43,028 nucleotides of DNA from an uncultured Eubacteriales bacterium (GTDB lineage: Bacteria > Bacillota > Clostridia > Oscillospirales > CAG-272), in NCBI GenBank assembly GCA_934401725.1, contig CAKRSS010000012.1, positions 1-43,028 of the forward strand, written 5' to 3'. A model generated the notes under the pieces. That model ran no database searches, was not told the DNA's origin, and saw only the letters and a program-made list of their open reading frames with translations. A program made the position numbers and the translations under genes. This document shows positions 25,805 through 33,128 of the stretch, in pieces (position 1 is the stretch's first letter; every line of letters starts with the position of its first letter).

Positions 25805-26335
25805 TTAAGGAAGGCGCTTTATACGCGGGTCGGTGAATATGTCAAGCTCGTCGTGGCTTGTGGTGGAAAATTCGGAGATTACGGCACCTTCAGAGCCTGC
25901 CGTGAACCAGTGGCGGGTATCGGGCATTATTGTGTACTGCTCACCCGGCGTCAGCCTGATCTCGTGAAACACGGTATAGTACCCGCGCGCCTCTTCCTCC
26001 GGCAGGTGTATTGCACGCCCCCGCGTAGGCTCGCCCTCAACATAGAGATACACCTCGCCCCAACGGCAACGGAAGGTCTCCTGCTTGCCTTTGTAGCCAA
26101 TGTCGGGAAGCGGAGCGTGGCGGTGCTCAGGGCAGGTCTGCCCCGGAAACAACACCATTTCCTTGGCGCAGTATATATCAGTGTTGATGTATACAACCAG
26201 CTCAAGCCCTGTCTTCTCAAGCTCTCCGAGGCCGAAATCGGCCACCTCTATGTTATCGAGCTCCTTCCGTGTCATGACTATGCCCGCACGGCGGTAATAG
26301 TCCTCCGCAAGAGCGGCGGCTTTGTTTTTGTCCAT
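25805..26335 (-). CDS. D-lyxose/D-mannose ketol-isomerase (cupin, YdaE-like)
   Basis: A 176-aa cupin of the D-lyxose isomerase family, which interconverts D-lyxose/D-xylulose and usually D-mannose/D-fructose. The metal site is visible as H71 and H73 (CPEHRHAPLP), E86 (KGKQETFRC) and H142 (PDTRHWFTAG). The first 60 residues carry the family start with MTRKELDNIEVADFG. It is immediately upstream of the alpha-mannosidase and shares its operon. That makes mannose-to-fructose conversion the likely job here, feeding the kinase two genes downstream. The cell would then not need a mannokinase or phosphomannose isomerase for this route. Confidence 0.9.
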   Translation of the reverse strand: MDKNKAAALAEDYYRRAGIVMTRKELDNIEVADFGLGELEKTGLELVVYINTDIYCAKEMVLFPGQTCPEHRHAPLPDIGYKGKQETFRCRWGEVYLYVEGEPTRGRAIHLPEEEARGYYTVFHEIRLTPGEQYTIMPDTRHWFTAGSEGAVISEFSTTSHDELDIFTDPRIKRLP

Positions 26336-26356
26336 TTTGTATATTCCTCTCTGAAA

Positions 26357-27232
26357 TTATTTGAATTTTACCCGAGCCACCACCGGACAATGGTCGCTCC
26401 CCTGTATCACAACGCCGTCGGCAACCGTCTCGTGCGTCTTCACCTCAAGTGTATCAGTTGAAACGTAAATGTGATCGATTATGTCGCCGCCATTGACGGT
26501 CGGCATACGGCAGATTTTGTGGGCAGTTGAAGTTCTGGTGTCGGCACCCATTGTAGCCACCTTCATGGCGTCGCGCATAAAGACGGAATTGTCCATCGCT
26601 TCAAGCTCAACAGCGCCTACATCCGCGTTCCAGTCGCCGCACACAATGACTGGAATATCCGCATAGGTACGCCGCAATGTCGTGATGAGTGAAAGTATCG
26701 TATTGCAATCGTTTTTTCGATACTGCACACCCTCGACCGAGTTGCTTGATCCCTTGTCGTAGGTGTCGCTGATAATAGTAAGATGCGTACTCATAACCGC
26801 GAAACGCCGGCCGTCGCTGTTTCGGCTGAAGACCGCCCAGCTGACCCCCCACGGAATAACGCCCTCACGGAATCGGGTAAATCCGCTTTTTACCAAAGTA
26901 AGATCATTCTTGCGGTAAAGCATCTGCTGATACATTTTGTCGTCATTAACTCCGGCAAATGTCACACGCTCATAGCCATCCATAAGCGGATACAGTGCCG
27001 TCATCTGACGCGGACGCGCTTCCTGAAGGCAAATTACATCCGCGTCAAGCCTGGCATACGTCTCGGCAAGGCAATGCATACGGTAAACTGTGTCCCTTGT
27101 GTCATCAAAAAGCACATTGCTTGATACTACGCTAAGCGTTTCGTCGTCCTGCGCCACAGATGCGAGCGGGGCGGCAGTAGCGCACATAATGAGCGTCAGA
27201 AAGAGACAGACCATCTTCAATGATTTATTCAT
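26357..27232 (-). CDS. Secreted endonuclease/exonuclease/phosphatase (EEP) family protein
   Basis: A 291-aa protein with a signal peptide (residues 1 to about 27, ending PLASVAQ) and a single EEP domain. Active-site motifs are SSNVLFDD, CLQEAR (Glu metal ligand), MSTHLT, CGDWNADVG, IIDHIY and the terminal GSDHCPV. There is no lipobox cysteine, so it is secreted or loosely anchored. The start is the ATG at 27232; the SD is weak. The open frame extends 58 codons upstream, but only through the tail of the preceding gene. It lies between a surface protein (19 bp upstream) and the isomerase (21 bp downstream). A phosphodiesterase in a mannoside operon could remove phosphodiester-linked groups, for example from phosphomannans; this is a guess. 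Confidence 0.82.
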   Translation of the reverse strand: MNKSLKMVCLFLTLIMCATAAPLASVAQDDETLSVVSSNVLFDDTRDTVYRMHCLAETYARLDADVICLQEARPRQMTALYPLMDGYERVTFAGVNDDKMYQQMLYRKNDLTLVKSGFTRFREGVIPWGVSWAVFSRNSDGRRFAVMSTHLTIISDTYDKGSSNSVEGVQYRKNDCNTILSLITTLRRTYADIPVIVCGDWNADVGAVELEAMDNSVFMRDAMKVATMGADTRTSTAHKICRMPTVNGGDIIDHIYVSTDTLEVKTHETVADGVVIQGSDHCPVVARVKFK

Positions 27233-27251
27233 ATTCTGCAATTTCCCGTTC

Positions 27252-28121
27252 TCATTTGCGTTTGCACCGCCGCACAACAACCGCGGTGCCAAACAGCGCA
27301 ATCGGCAGTAGCGCCACCGCCGCAACCGAACCGCAGCCGCCCTGCTTGCCTGTATTCGCAGCCGTAGTCGTGTCCTTGGGCGTTGAATCGGGTGCGGGGG
27401 GCGCAATTTCGGGAGTTGTGGACGTCGGCTCTGTATTTGTGCCCGGCGTTGTTACAGGCTCAGTCACAAGCGGAGGCAGCGTTTCCTCGGGTGTGGTCTC
27501 ACCGTCAACAACTGTCGTCACTTTGGACGCGTCATAGCTCAGATCCTCCATATTGACGGCATACATCGGCCCTATCGCAAACGTAAGTCCTTCCGGCTTC
27601 GAGCGCATGACAAAGCCTACATAGTTCAGCCTTGTTCGGTCGCACGAGCCACCGTCATCGATCATGAAGTCGTCCAGCTTCAGCAGATATTCGTTCCATC
27701 CGCGGTCGAGACGGGCATAGTCATAGTTGATGGTAGGAACCATCGCCTTGTCGTAATAAAAATTCAGGGCGCTCTCCTCGGTGTCGCGGTTGCCGCCCGA
27801 GCACAGCTCAATGCCGTCGCCATTGTTGTCGTACAGCATGGTCTCGTCAGAGACGTAGATCCAGACGTATATGTACTGCTTGCCCGAAATATCGAGGCTG
27901 TCGGCGGCCATGGCGGGCACTATTCGTACCGCCTTGGACGCCTGGGTTGTGTTGCCCACGGTGATCTCCTTCGTGAGCTGCATGGCGGAGTCCCTGACTG
28001 AATAAACGCCCTCCGGAATATCCGGAACTTCGGGGGACAGCGCATCGGTGGCGGTGATGCCGAGCGTCAGCATTGACAGCATCAAGGTAAGCATCAAAAC
28101 AACAGACAGAATTTTTTTCAT
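27252..28121 (-). CDS. Surface protein with carbohydrate-binding-like domain and GGCG-type C-terminal tail
   Basis: A 289-aa exported protein. A signal peptide (1 to about 24) precedes a beta-rich domain (about 35-205). Its signatures are DISGKQYIYVWIYVSD, ELCSGG, a GWNEYLL segment and YAVNMEDL. The same series recurs in the protein at 30428-31690. A Thr/Pro/Glu linker of about 50 residues follows. The protein ends in GGCGS, a hydrophobic stretch of about 18 residues and RRCKRK. That three-part tail suggests membrane or wall anchoring through an unusual sorting signal; there is no LPxTG. The domain resembles galactose-binding-like modules that bind glycans. It is encoded between the PHP and EEP genes. 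Confidence 0.75.
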   Translation of the reverse strand: MKKILSVVLMLTLMLSMLTLGITATDALSPEVPDIPEGVYSVRDSAMQLTKEITVGNTTQASKAVRIVPAMAADSLDISGKQYIYVWIYVSDETMLYDNNGDGIELCSGGNRDTEESALNFYYDKAMVPTINYDYARLDRGWNEYLLKLDDFMIDDGGSCDRTRLNYVGFVMRSKPEGLTFAIGPMYAVNMEDLSYDASKVTTVVDGETTPEETLPPLVTEPVTTPGTNTEPTSTTPEIAPPAPDSTPKDTTTAANTGKQGGCGSVAAVALLPIALFGTAVVVRRCKRK

Positions 28122-28143
28122 GGTTGACCTCCGGTTTATAATT

Positions 28144-28914
28144 TTATTTTTTAGGGTTTCTGATCTTCACCGTATCAGACACTGTGATATTATAGTGTCG
28201 GGCAAACTCCTCCGCTTCTGCCACAGTAGCGGGGTCCGCCACCTGATACAGATGGTGAGCATCACAGCCAATCACAGCCGTGTTGCCGGTTGCGGCAGCC
28301 ATTCTCCAGAACCTGTCGCATGGATAGTTGCGCTTTTGTTCCAAGCCGAGGCAGTTGATCTCGAGCGGAATGTCAAGTTCAAGACAACCGCGTGCAAGTC
28401 TTGTCATATGCAGGTGGTATATTTCGTTGTCGGGCGTGTAGTTGAGCAAGTCCGGGTGCGCAAGATAGCTGAATTTTCCCGTGGACAGCCCCTCGAGCAC
28501 CTGATCTACGTATCGCCCGAGCTTTGCCGCGTCCTCAGTGGGAGCGGGATTGTAGCTCCCTTCCTCGTTGCCGATGTAGTGCTGCCCCATTATCAGATAG
28601 TCGTAATCATATTGTCCTATGAGCGACAGCATGTCGTCAAACAAATCAGGGTAATACTCGGCCTCAAAGCCGATAAGTATTTCAATTCTGTCGCTGTACT
28701 CCCGCCGCAGAGCCTCAAGCGAGCAGATATAATCCTCAAGATCGCACTTCCAGATGCGAAAACGCGACTCGTGGCCGTCCGGAAACGGCATGGGCACATG
28801 GTCGGAGAAACCCAGAATTTCAAGTCCCCGCTCTATTGCGCGTTCGATATAATCACGCTCATTTTCGGTGGCGTGATGACAGCGAAAAGTGTGTGTGTGG
28901 TAGTTTGCTATCAT
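28144..28914 (-). CDS. PHP-domain phosphatase, histidinol-phosphatase (HisJ/HisK) family
   Basis: A 256-aa PHP enzyme closely following the HisJ/HisK pattern: H6 and H8 in NYHTHTFRCHHA, D38-H39 in GFSDHVPMPF, Glu in IGFEAEY, His in MGQHYIG and LAHPDL, and the GCDAHH near the end. Such enzymes hydrolyse histidinol phosphate or other small phosphomonoesters with a trinuclear metal site. No his gene is nearby. It starts four bases after the stop of the solute-binding protein gene, inside a mannoside operon. A sugar phosphate or a phosphorylated glycan fragment is therefore a reasonable alternative substrate. The general annotation is firm; the physiological substrate is not. Confidence 0.85.
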   Translation of the reverse strand: MIANYHTHTFRCHHATENERDYIERAIERGLEILGFSDHVPMPFPDGHESRFRIWKCDLEDYICSLEALRREYSDRIEILIGFEAEYYPDLFDDMLSLIGQYDYDYLIMGQHYIGNEEGSYNPAPTEDAAKLGRYVDQVLEGLSTGKFSYLAHPDLLNYTPDNEIYHLHMTRLARGCLELDIPLEINCLGLEQKRNYPCDRFWRMAAATGNTAVIGCDAHHLYQVADPATVAEAEEFARHYNITVSDTVKIRNPKK

Positions 28915-28918
28915 CGTA

Positions 28919-30406
28919 TCAGTTGTAACTCGCCGCGATCGACTCCACCAGCGTCTCGAGTGTCTTGTTGATTGTGGACATCTGCCGCTTGTAAGCCGAC
29001 GCGAGGTCGGTGGAATATGAGGTGTTGAGCGTACGCATCATGGCACCAGCCGGACGGACAGCAAGATAACCGATGTCATAGCGCAGCGTGCTTATGATAA
29101 TGTCAAGCGATATGGTTGACTCCACGTCCTTACTTATCTGCCCCTGAAGGTTGAGCTCGTAGTATGCCGGTGTCAGCACGTTTTTACTCTCGGCTCCAAG
29201 CGTATCAAGTACGTAACCCGTCATATCGAGTTTGAGATTGGACATCGGAACCACCAGAACTGCCGCGACATTAGCGTTTATTGTGTGGTGGTAGCCGTCC
29301 TGCGCCTCATCATACTTTGGCATTGGCAGTATGCCGAAATCGGAATCCATCCCGCGCATATCCTCAGCCGAGTGCAACTCACCGTAATAAAACAGTGCTC
29401 GGTTTGACATAAAAATATCGTCCATTACGCTGTATGCCTGATTATTGGCATTCACGTTGTAAGAAAGCGTTTTGTCGTACAGCAGCTGGGCGGATTTGTT
29501 CAGCAGGTTGACACAGCGCTCGGAGTAAAGCGTCATCTCGGGCACGTCGTCGCCGTTTTTGGTCGCATACCTGACACCGCCCGCAATTGGCAGTGTGCTC
29601 GCCATGGTCGCAAAGTACACAAGCCCGTATTGGTCATTCAGATCGCGCACACCGTTGCCGTCAAGGTCGTCGGCAACCACCGATGACATGGTGTACATGC
29701 GGTCAAGCGTCCACTGCTGGTCACGCACAAGGTCGTATACATTCGGGAACTCGGTATGCTGGGCGAAAATCTGCTTGTTGAACAGAACCGTCGATATTGA
29801 GCGCTTGTACATAGTGCCAATATCCCCTGTCAGACAGAAATTTTTGTGATTGACGGACAGGTCGGCGACACAGTTTGCGTCCCACCAGGGCGCGGTCATA
29901 TCAAGCGTATCCATAGTGTTGAGCTCAACGGCATGTCCGTTTTCCGCCAGCATAAAGCTGAGCAGGCAGTTGACGTTGGCAATGTCATACAGATCCTCTC
30001 CGGACGTTATCGCCATAACGAGGTCGTTGCAGTTTGTGTATGCCTCGGCGTGGGTTATCTCGATTCTGATGCCGAGCTGATCCTCGACAAAACGCGAGCG
30101 CTTGTATACCGCGTCATTGACGACTCCGCCGTCCGGGCCGGTGCTGCACTGCCAGTCGCTGTCTGACCAGGCGGCATTCTTAGGATAAGCATACACACGG
30201 AAAGGCTGATTCCCATAGTCAAGTCCCTGCGGCACATTGGCCGTGTAGCTTGTCGAGGTGTCAGCAGGCGTTCCCGTGACGCTGGTGGACGCAGGTGTAG
30301 TTGTGGTGTCGCCGCCATTTACCGGTGTTGTACAGGCCGCGGCAAACGGGAGACACAACAGCAGTACCATCAAAAGTACCGTCGGACGCATGTTGAGTTT
30401 TCTCAT
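28919..30406 (-). CDS. Extracellular solute-binding lipoprotein of the mannoside operon
   Basis: A 495-aa lipoprotein with lipobox A-A-A-C25 and a Thr/Ser-rich tether (to about residue 60), then a cluster-1 type sugar-binding fold. The loop DLDGNGVRDLNDQYG has the spacing of a calcium-binding site seen in many clostridial relatives. AGGAGGG precedes the ATG. It captures an extracellular ligand, presumably a mannose-containing oligosaccharide judging from the GH38 enzyme downstream. There are no permease or ATPase genes beside it, so it must share a transporter from another locus. It is only weakly similar to the other binding protein at 3789-5570 and not its recent duplicate. Confidence 0.88.
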   Translation of the reverse strand: MRKLNMRPTVLLMVLLLCLPFAAACTTPVNGGDTTTTPASTSVTGTPADTSTSYTANVPQGLDYGNQPFRVYAYPKNAAWSDSDWQCSTGPDGGVVNDAVYKRSRFVEDQLGIRIEITHAEAYTNCNDLVMAITSGEDLYDIANVNCLLSFMLAENGHAVELNTMDTLDMTAPWWDANCVADLSVNHKNFCLTGDIGTMYKRSISTVLFNKQIFAQHTEFPNVYDLVRDQQWTLDRMYTMSSVVADDLDGNGVRDLNDQYGLVYFATMASTLPIAGGVRYATKNGDDVPEMTLYSERCVNLLNKSAQLLYDKTLSYNVNANNQAYSVMDDIFMSNRALFYYGELHSAEDMRGMDSDFGILPMPKYDEAQDGYHHTINANVAAVLVVPMSNLKLDMTGYVLDTLGAESKNVLTPAYYELNLQGQISKDVESTISLDIIISTLRYDIGYLAVRPAGAMMRTLNTSYSTDLASAYKRQMSTINKTLETLVESIAASYN

Positions 30407-30427
30407 GGCAAACCCTCCTGAAAATAT

Positions 30428-31690
30428 TTATTTTATTTTTTTACTTTTTCTTCCTCTAACAGTAACCGCCGTGGCCGCTCCGACACACACCGCAGAAAAC
30501 GGAGCCGCCGTAACCGCTCCGCCGCAGCCACCGGGCGGTTCAATCCGGGCGTCAGTGGACGTTGTCACCGCAGTGTCACCACCTGTCGACGGTGGGACGG
30601 TCGTCACCGCAGGGGGGGTGGTATCCGTTGTAGTGATGGCGGACGTTCTGACTAAATCCTCCATATTCACGGCGTATATCGTGCTGACGGCATAAACGAC
30701 CTCCTTGCCGCCGGTATTGTCCGCCGTTCGGAAATAGATACGTATGTAGTTGACGCCCGAAAAATCGCAACCCTGCGTCGGGTCGCCCGACTTGTTCGTG
30801 ACCTGACTGAAGTAACCAATGGGCACCAGAAACTCATTCCACCCTGACTTCAGCCTGCCATAAATTCCGCAAAGCGAGCCGCTGCCTCGGTTGATGTAAA
30901 TCGCATTTTCATTGACGTCACAGGTACCGCCCGAGCACAGTTCGAACGACTCTGCCCCCACGCTTCCGTCAAGCGAGGCGTCCGAAATGTACAGCCAGAA
31001 GTAGACATACTTTTTCGACGAAATATCCACGCTGCCGCCGCTGACAGGCGGCTCGAGCCTAACCAGCTGCTTTGCTCCGCTCGCGGTCGCCGAGCCCGAG
31101 CAGGCGTTGTCCGTCATGGCGACGGCACCGCTGCCTGTACGGTACTTCCCCTCGGGAATGACGACTGATATATTGCTGTCCGCAGCCATGACGCGACCGA
31201 GCCGGACGTCAGCGCCGCCGGATGCGTCCTTAGTATACCAGCGCAGCGTCAGACGACATATGTTCATAATGTCGCACACGCCCTCATATGACGAGCTGTC
31301 GTACATGTATCCCGAAATTCTGAAATCCGGAATGTAAATGAACACGGTATTCCAACCGTTCTTAAGGCCGTACTTAGCGAGATTGACCGACAGCTCCCTC
31401 ACCCGCTCTTTCGGCGACGAGCTGACGGTAAATGCGCAGTTGTCGGACAAGCGGGATATATCTCCGACGTACACCTCGGCGCACACATAGAAATAGTTGC
31501 CGAGCCCGAACGCCGGAACCTCGGCGCTGATTTTCAGCTCACGTCCGCCGGTAAGCGCGGCGTCGGAAAAGTCATGGATCAGCTCGCCCGGCAGTTCCCC
31601 GCGACCGTGTTCCGCGCTCACAGGCAAACACGGTAGGCACAGACATCCAACCATGAGCACCGTCATCACAAAAGGCCATATTTTTCTCAT
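30428..31690 (-). CDS. Large surface protein with two carbohydrate-binding-like domains and GGCG-type tail
   Basis: A 420-aa exported protein, first gene of the operon. The signal peptide covers residues 1 to about 26. Two related beta-rich domains follow, at about 27-185 and 190-355. The second has DISSKKYVYFWLYISD, ELCSGG, GWNEFLVPI and YAVNMEDL, the same series as the protein at 27252-28121. A Thr/Pro linker leads to GGCGG, a hydrophobic stretch and RGRKSKKIK. I chose the ATG at 31690 because AAAGGGG precedes it and the signal peptide starts there; an in-frame start 84 bases upstream is unsupported. It probably holds or presents a glycan at the cell surface for the neighbouring binding protein. 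Confidence 0.75.
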   Translation of the reverse strand: MRKIWPFVMTVLMVGCLCLPCLPVSAEHGRGELPGELIHDFSDAALTGGRELKISAEVPAFGLGNYFYVCAEVYVGDISRLSDNCAFTVSSSPKERVRELSVNLAKYGLKNGWNTVFIYIPDFRISGYMYDSSSYEGVCDIMNICRLTLRWYTKDASGGADVRLGRVMAADSNISVVIPEGKYRTGSGAVAMTDNACSGSATASGAKQLVRLEPPVSGGSVDISSKKYVYFWLYISDASLDGSVGAESFELCSGGTCDVNENAIYINRGSGSLCGIYGRLKSGWNEFLVPIGYFSQVTNKSGDPTQGCDFSGVNYIRIYFRTADNTGGKEVVYAVSTIYAVNMEDLVRTSAITTTDTTPPAVTTVPPSTGGDTAVTTSTDARIEPPGGCGGAVTAAPFSAVCVGAATAVTVRGRKSKKIK

Positions 31691-31745
31691 AAAAGCCCCT
31701 TTCCGCCCGAACATCATTTCAGAGCATGTGTTATTTTTCGTTTTA

Positions 31746-31785
31746 ATTATACCGCAGTCAATTAATAAAGTCAATATACTAATTG
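31746..31785 (-). promoter_or_regulatory. Operon promoter with ROK operator candidate
   Basis: On the minus strand TTGACT (31769-31774), 17 bp and TATAAT (31746-31751) precede the 420-aa surface protein gene. An imperfect dyad, CAATTA (31759-31764) and TAATTG (31780-31785) with inner bases partly symmetric, spans the -35. This AT-rich dyad is the kind bound by ROK/NagC-type repressors, and a ROK gene lies immediately upstream. Repression relieved by a mannose-derived sugar is the likely logic. Confidence 0.65.
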
Positions 31786-31829
31786 CCGAAAATCAGGCCT
31801 GTTTTTTATACAATTTGACTGACACAGTC

Positions 31830-32999
31830 TCACGTCTCCCCGTCAAACAGCTCACGGAGCAGGCAGCACGCCCCGCCAACCAGCGGCGCGTCCTCTCCGA
31901 AGCCGGAATGAATCACCCGCACCTTGGTGTGGCTCGCGGCCAGAATATGGCTGTTGACAAAACCCTCTATTCTCTCAAGGCACTCCACCGGCAGGTAATA
32001 TCCCTCATGTCCTATAATTATGCACTCGGGATTGAGCAGATTCGCCACACTGGTCAGCACGAGCGAAATTTTGTCGGTCAGGCAATCGAACACAGGGCGG
32101 CAGTCCGGCAGCGACCAGCAGCTGCGTATGTCGCGATAGCTGAGTTCAGGCATATCGGCCGCCTCTCTCAGCTTGTGAAGCACCACCGGCATGCTTGCGT
32201 ACTGCTCAAGACAGCCGCGCATGCCGCATTCGCACAGCTCGCCGTGGCTGTCAGCCTGAACGTGTCCGATCTCACCGGCAAAGCTGCTGTTGTTCTGAAA
32301 CAGCTGCCCCTGCGTGACGATACCTGCGCCGACGCCGGCGGTAAGTCCCACATAGATGAAGTCATTGTACGCGCGCCCACGGCCGTACAGCCGCTCGGCA
32401 AGCGCGGCGGCGTTCATGTCATTGTTGCTGACCACGCGCAGACCGTAGCGCTCACTTATCAGCCGCCCGAACGAATAATCGGATATGCCGAAAAAGCCGC
32501 GCGGGTTGAGTATGCGGTTGTCGCGGCTGTCAAGCGGGCCTATCGACGACACGCCCACACCAAGCACACGACCCGCACCTCCTGCGGTCTCTATCACTTT
32601 GTCAAGCACGCAGTACAGCTTATCCGTCAGCGTGCGGCGCGACTCGTCGGACAGCGGCTGCTCCGCCTTGGAGATCAGCCGCAGCCGCAGATCCGTCAGC
32701 ACCGCCGTCACCGACATACGCGAAATGTACACACCGACCACCAGCGGCGCTCTCGGGGATATGTCCAGCATGACACGGTTGCGGCCGACGGCGGCGCTGC
32801 TCATTTTTTCGGTCTCAGCAACAAAGCCCTGCTCCATCAGCTCTGAGACTATATTCGTCACCGCCATTTTGGTCAGCCCTATCCGGGCGGAGATGTCAGT
32901 CCGGGACACTGCCTCCCCGGTAGCGATTATTTCAAGCACCAACCCGTGATTCTTCTGCTTCTGGCGCAGGCTGTTTACTCCGTAGTTATTGTGTGTCAC
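31830..32999 (-). CDS. ROK-family transcriptional regulator (NagC/XylR type)
   Basis: A 389-aa regulator. Residues 30-60 form the winged helix-turn-helix (SRTDISARIGLTKMAVTNIV). The rest is the ROK sugar-sensing domain with GVGVSSIGPLD, the AGEIGHV metal histidine (H246), and the zinc cysteines C256, C258 and C263 in CECGMRGC. Such proteins repress sugar operons until a sugar or sugar phosphate binds. The start is a GTG with GAGGGA eight bases upstream. It lies on the same strand as, and just before, the mannoside operon but has its own promoter. The downstream operon promoter carries a dyad that it may recognise. Confidence 0.93.
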   Translation of the reverse strand: MTHNNYGVNSLRQKQKNHGLVLEIIATGEAVSRTDISARIGLTKMAVTNIVSELMEQGFVAETEKMSSAAVGRNRVMLDISPRAPLVVGVYISRMSVTAVLTDLRLRLISKAEQPLSDESRRTLTDKLYCVLDKVIETAGGAGRVLGVGVSSIGPLDSRDNRILNPRGFFGISDYSFGRLISERYGLRVVSNNDMNAAALAERLYGRGRAYNDFIYVGLTAGVGAGIVTQGQLFQNNSSFAGEIGHVQADSHGELCECGMRGCLEQYASMPVVLHKLREAADMPELSYRDIRSCWSLPDCRPVFDCLTDKISLVLTSVANLLNPECIIIGHEGYYLPVECLERIEGFVNSHILAASHTKVRVIHSGFGEDAPLVGGACCLLRELFDGET

Positions 33000-33043
33000 A
33001 GCGATATTCCCTCTCGTAACGTAAAAAATCCATCTTTGTGTTT

Positions 33044-33072
33044 ATTATAACATGCTAAGAGATATAAATCAA
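33044..33072 (-). promoter_or_regulatory. Sigma-A promoter of the ROK gene
   Basis: On the minus strand TTGATT (33067-33072), 17 bp and TATAAT (33044-33049), about 45 bp before the GTG. Confidence 0.7.
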
Positions 33073-33128
33073 CAGACATTTCCCTTTCCCGCGCGTTGGC
33101 GCAGAACTTGATGGTAAATTTATTCTCT

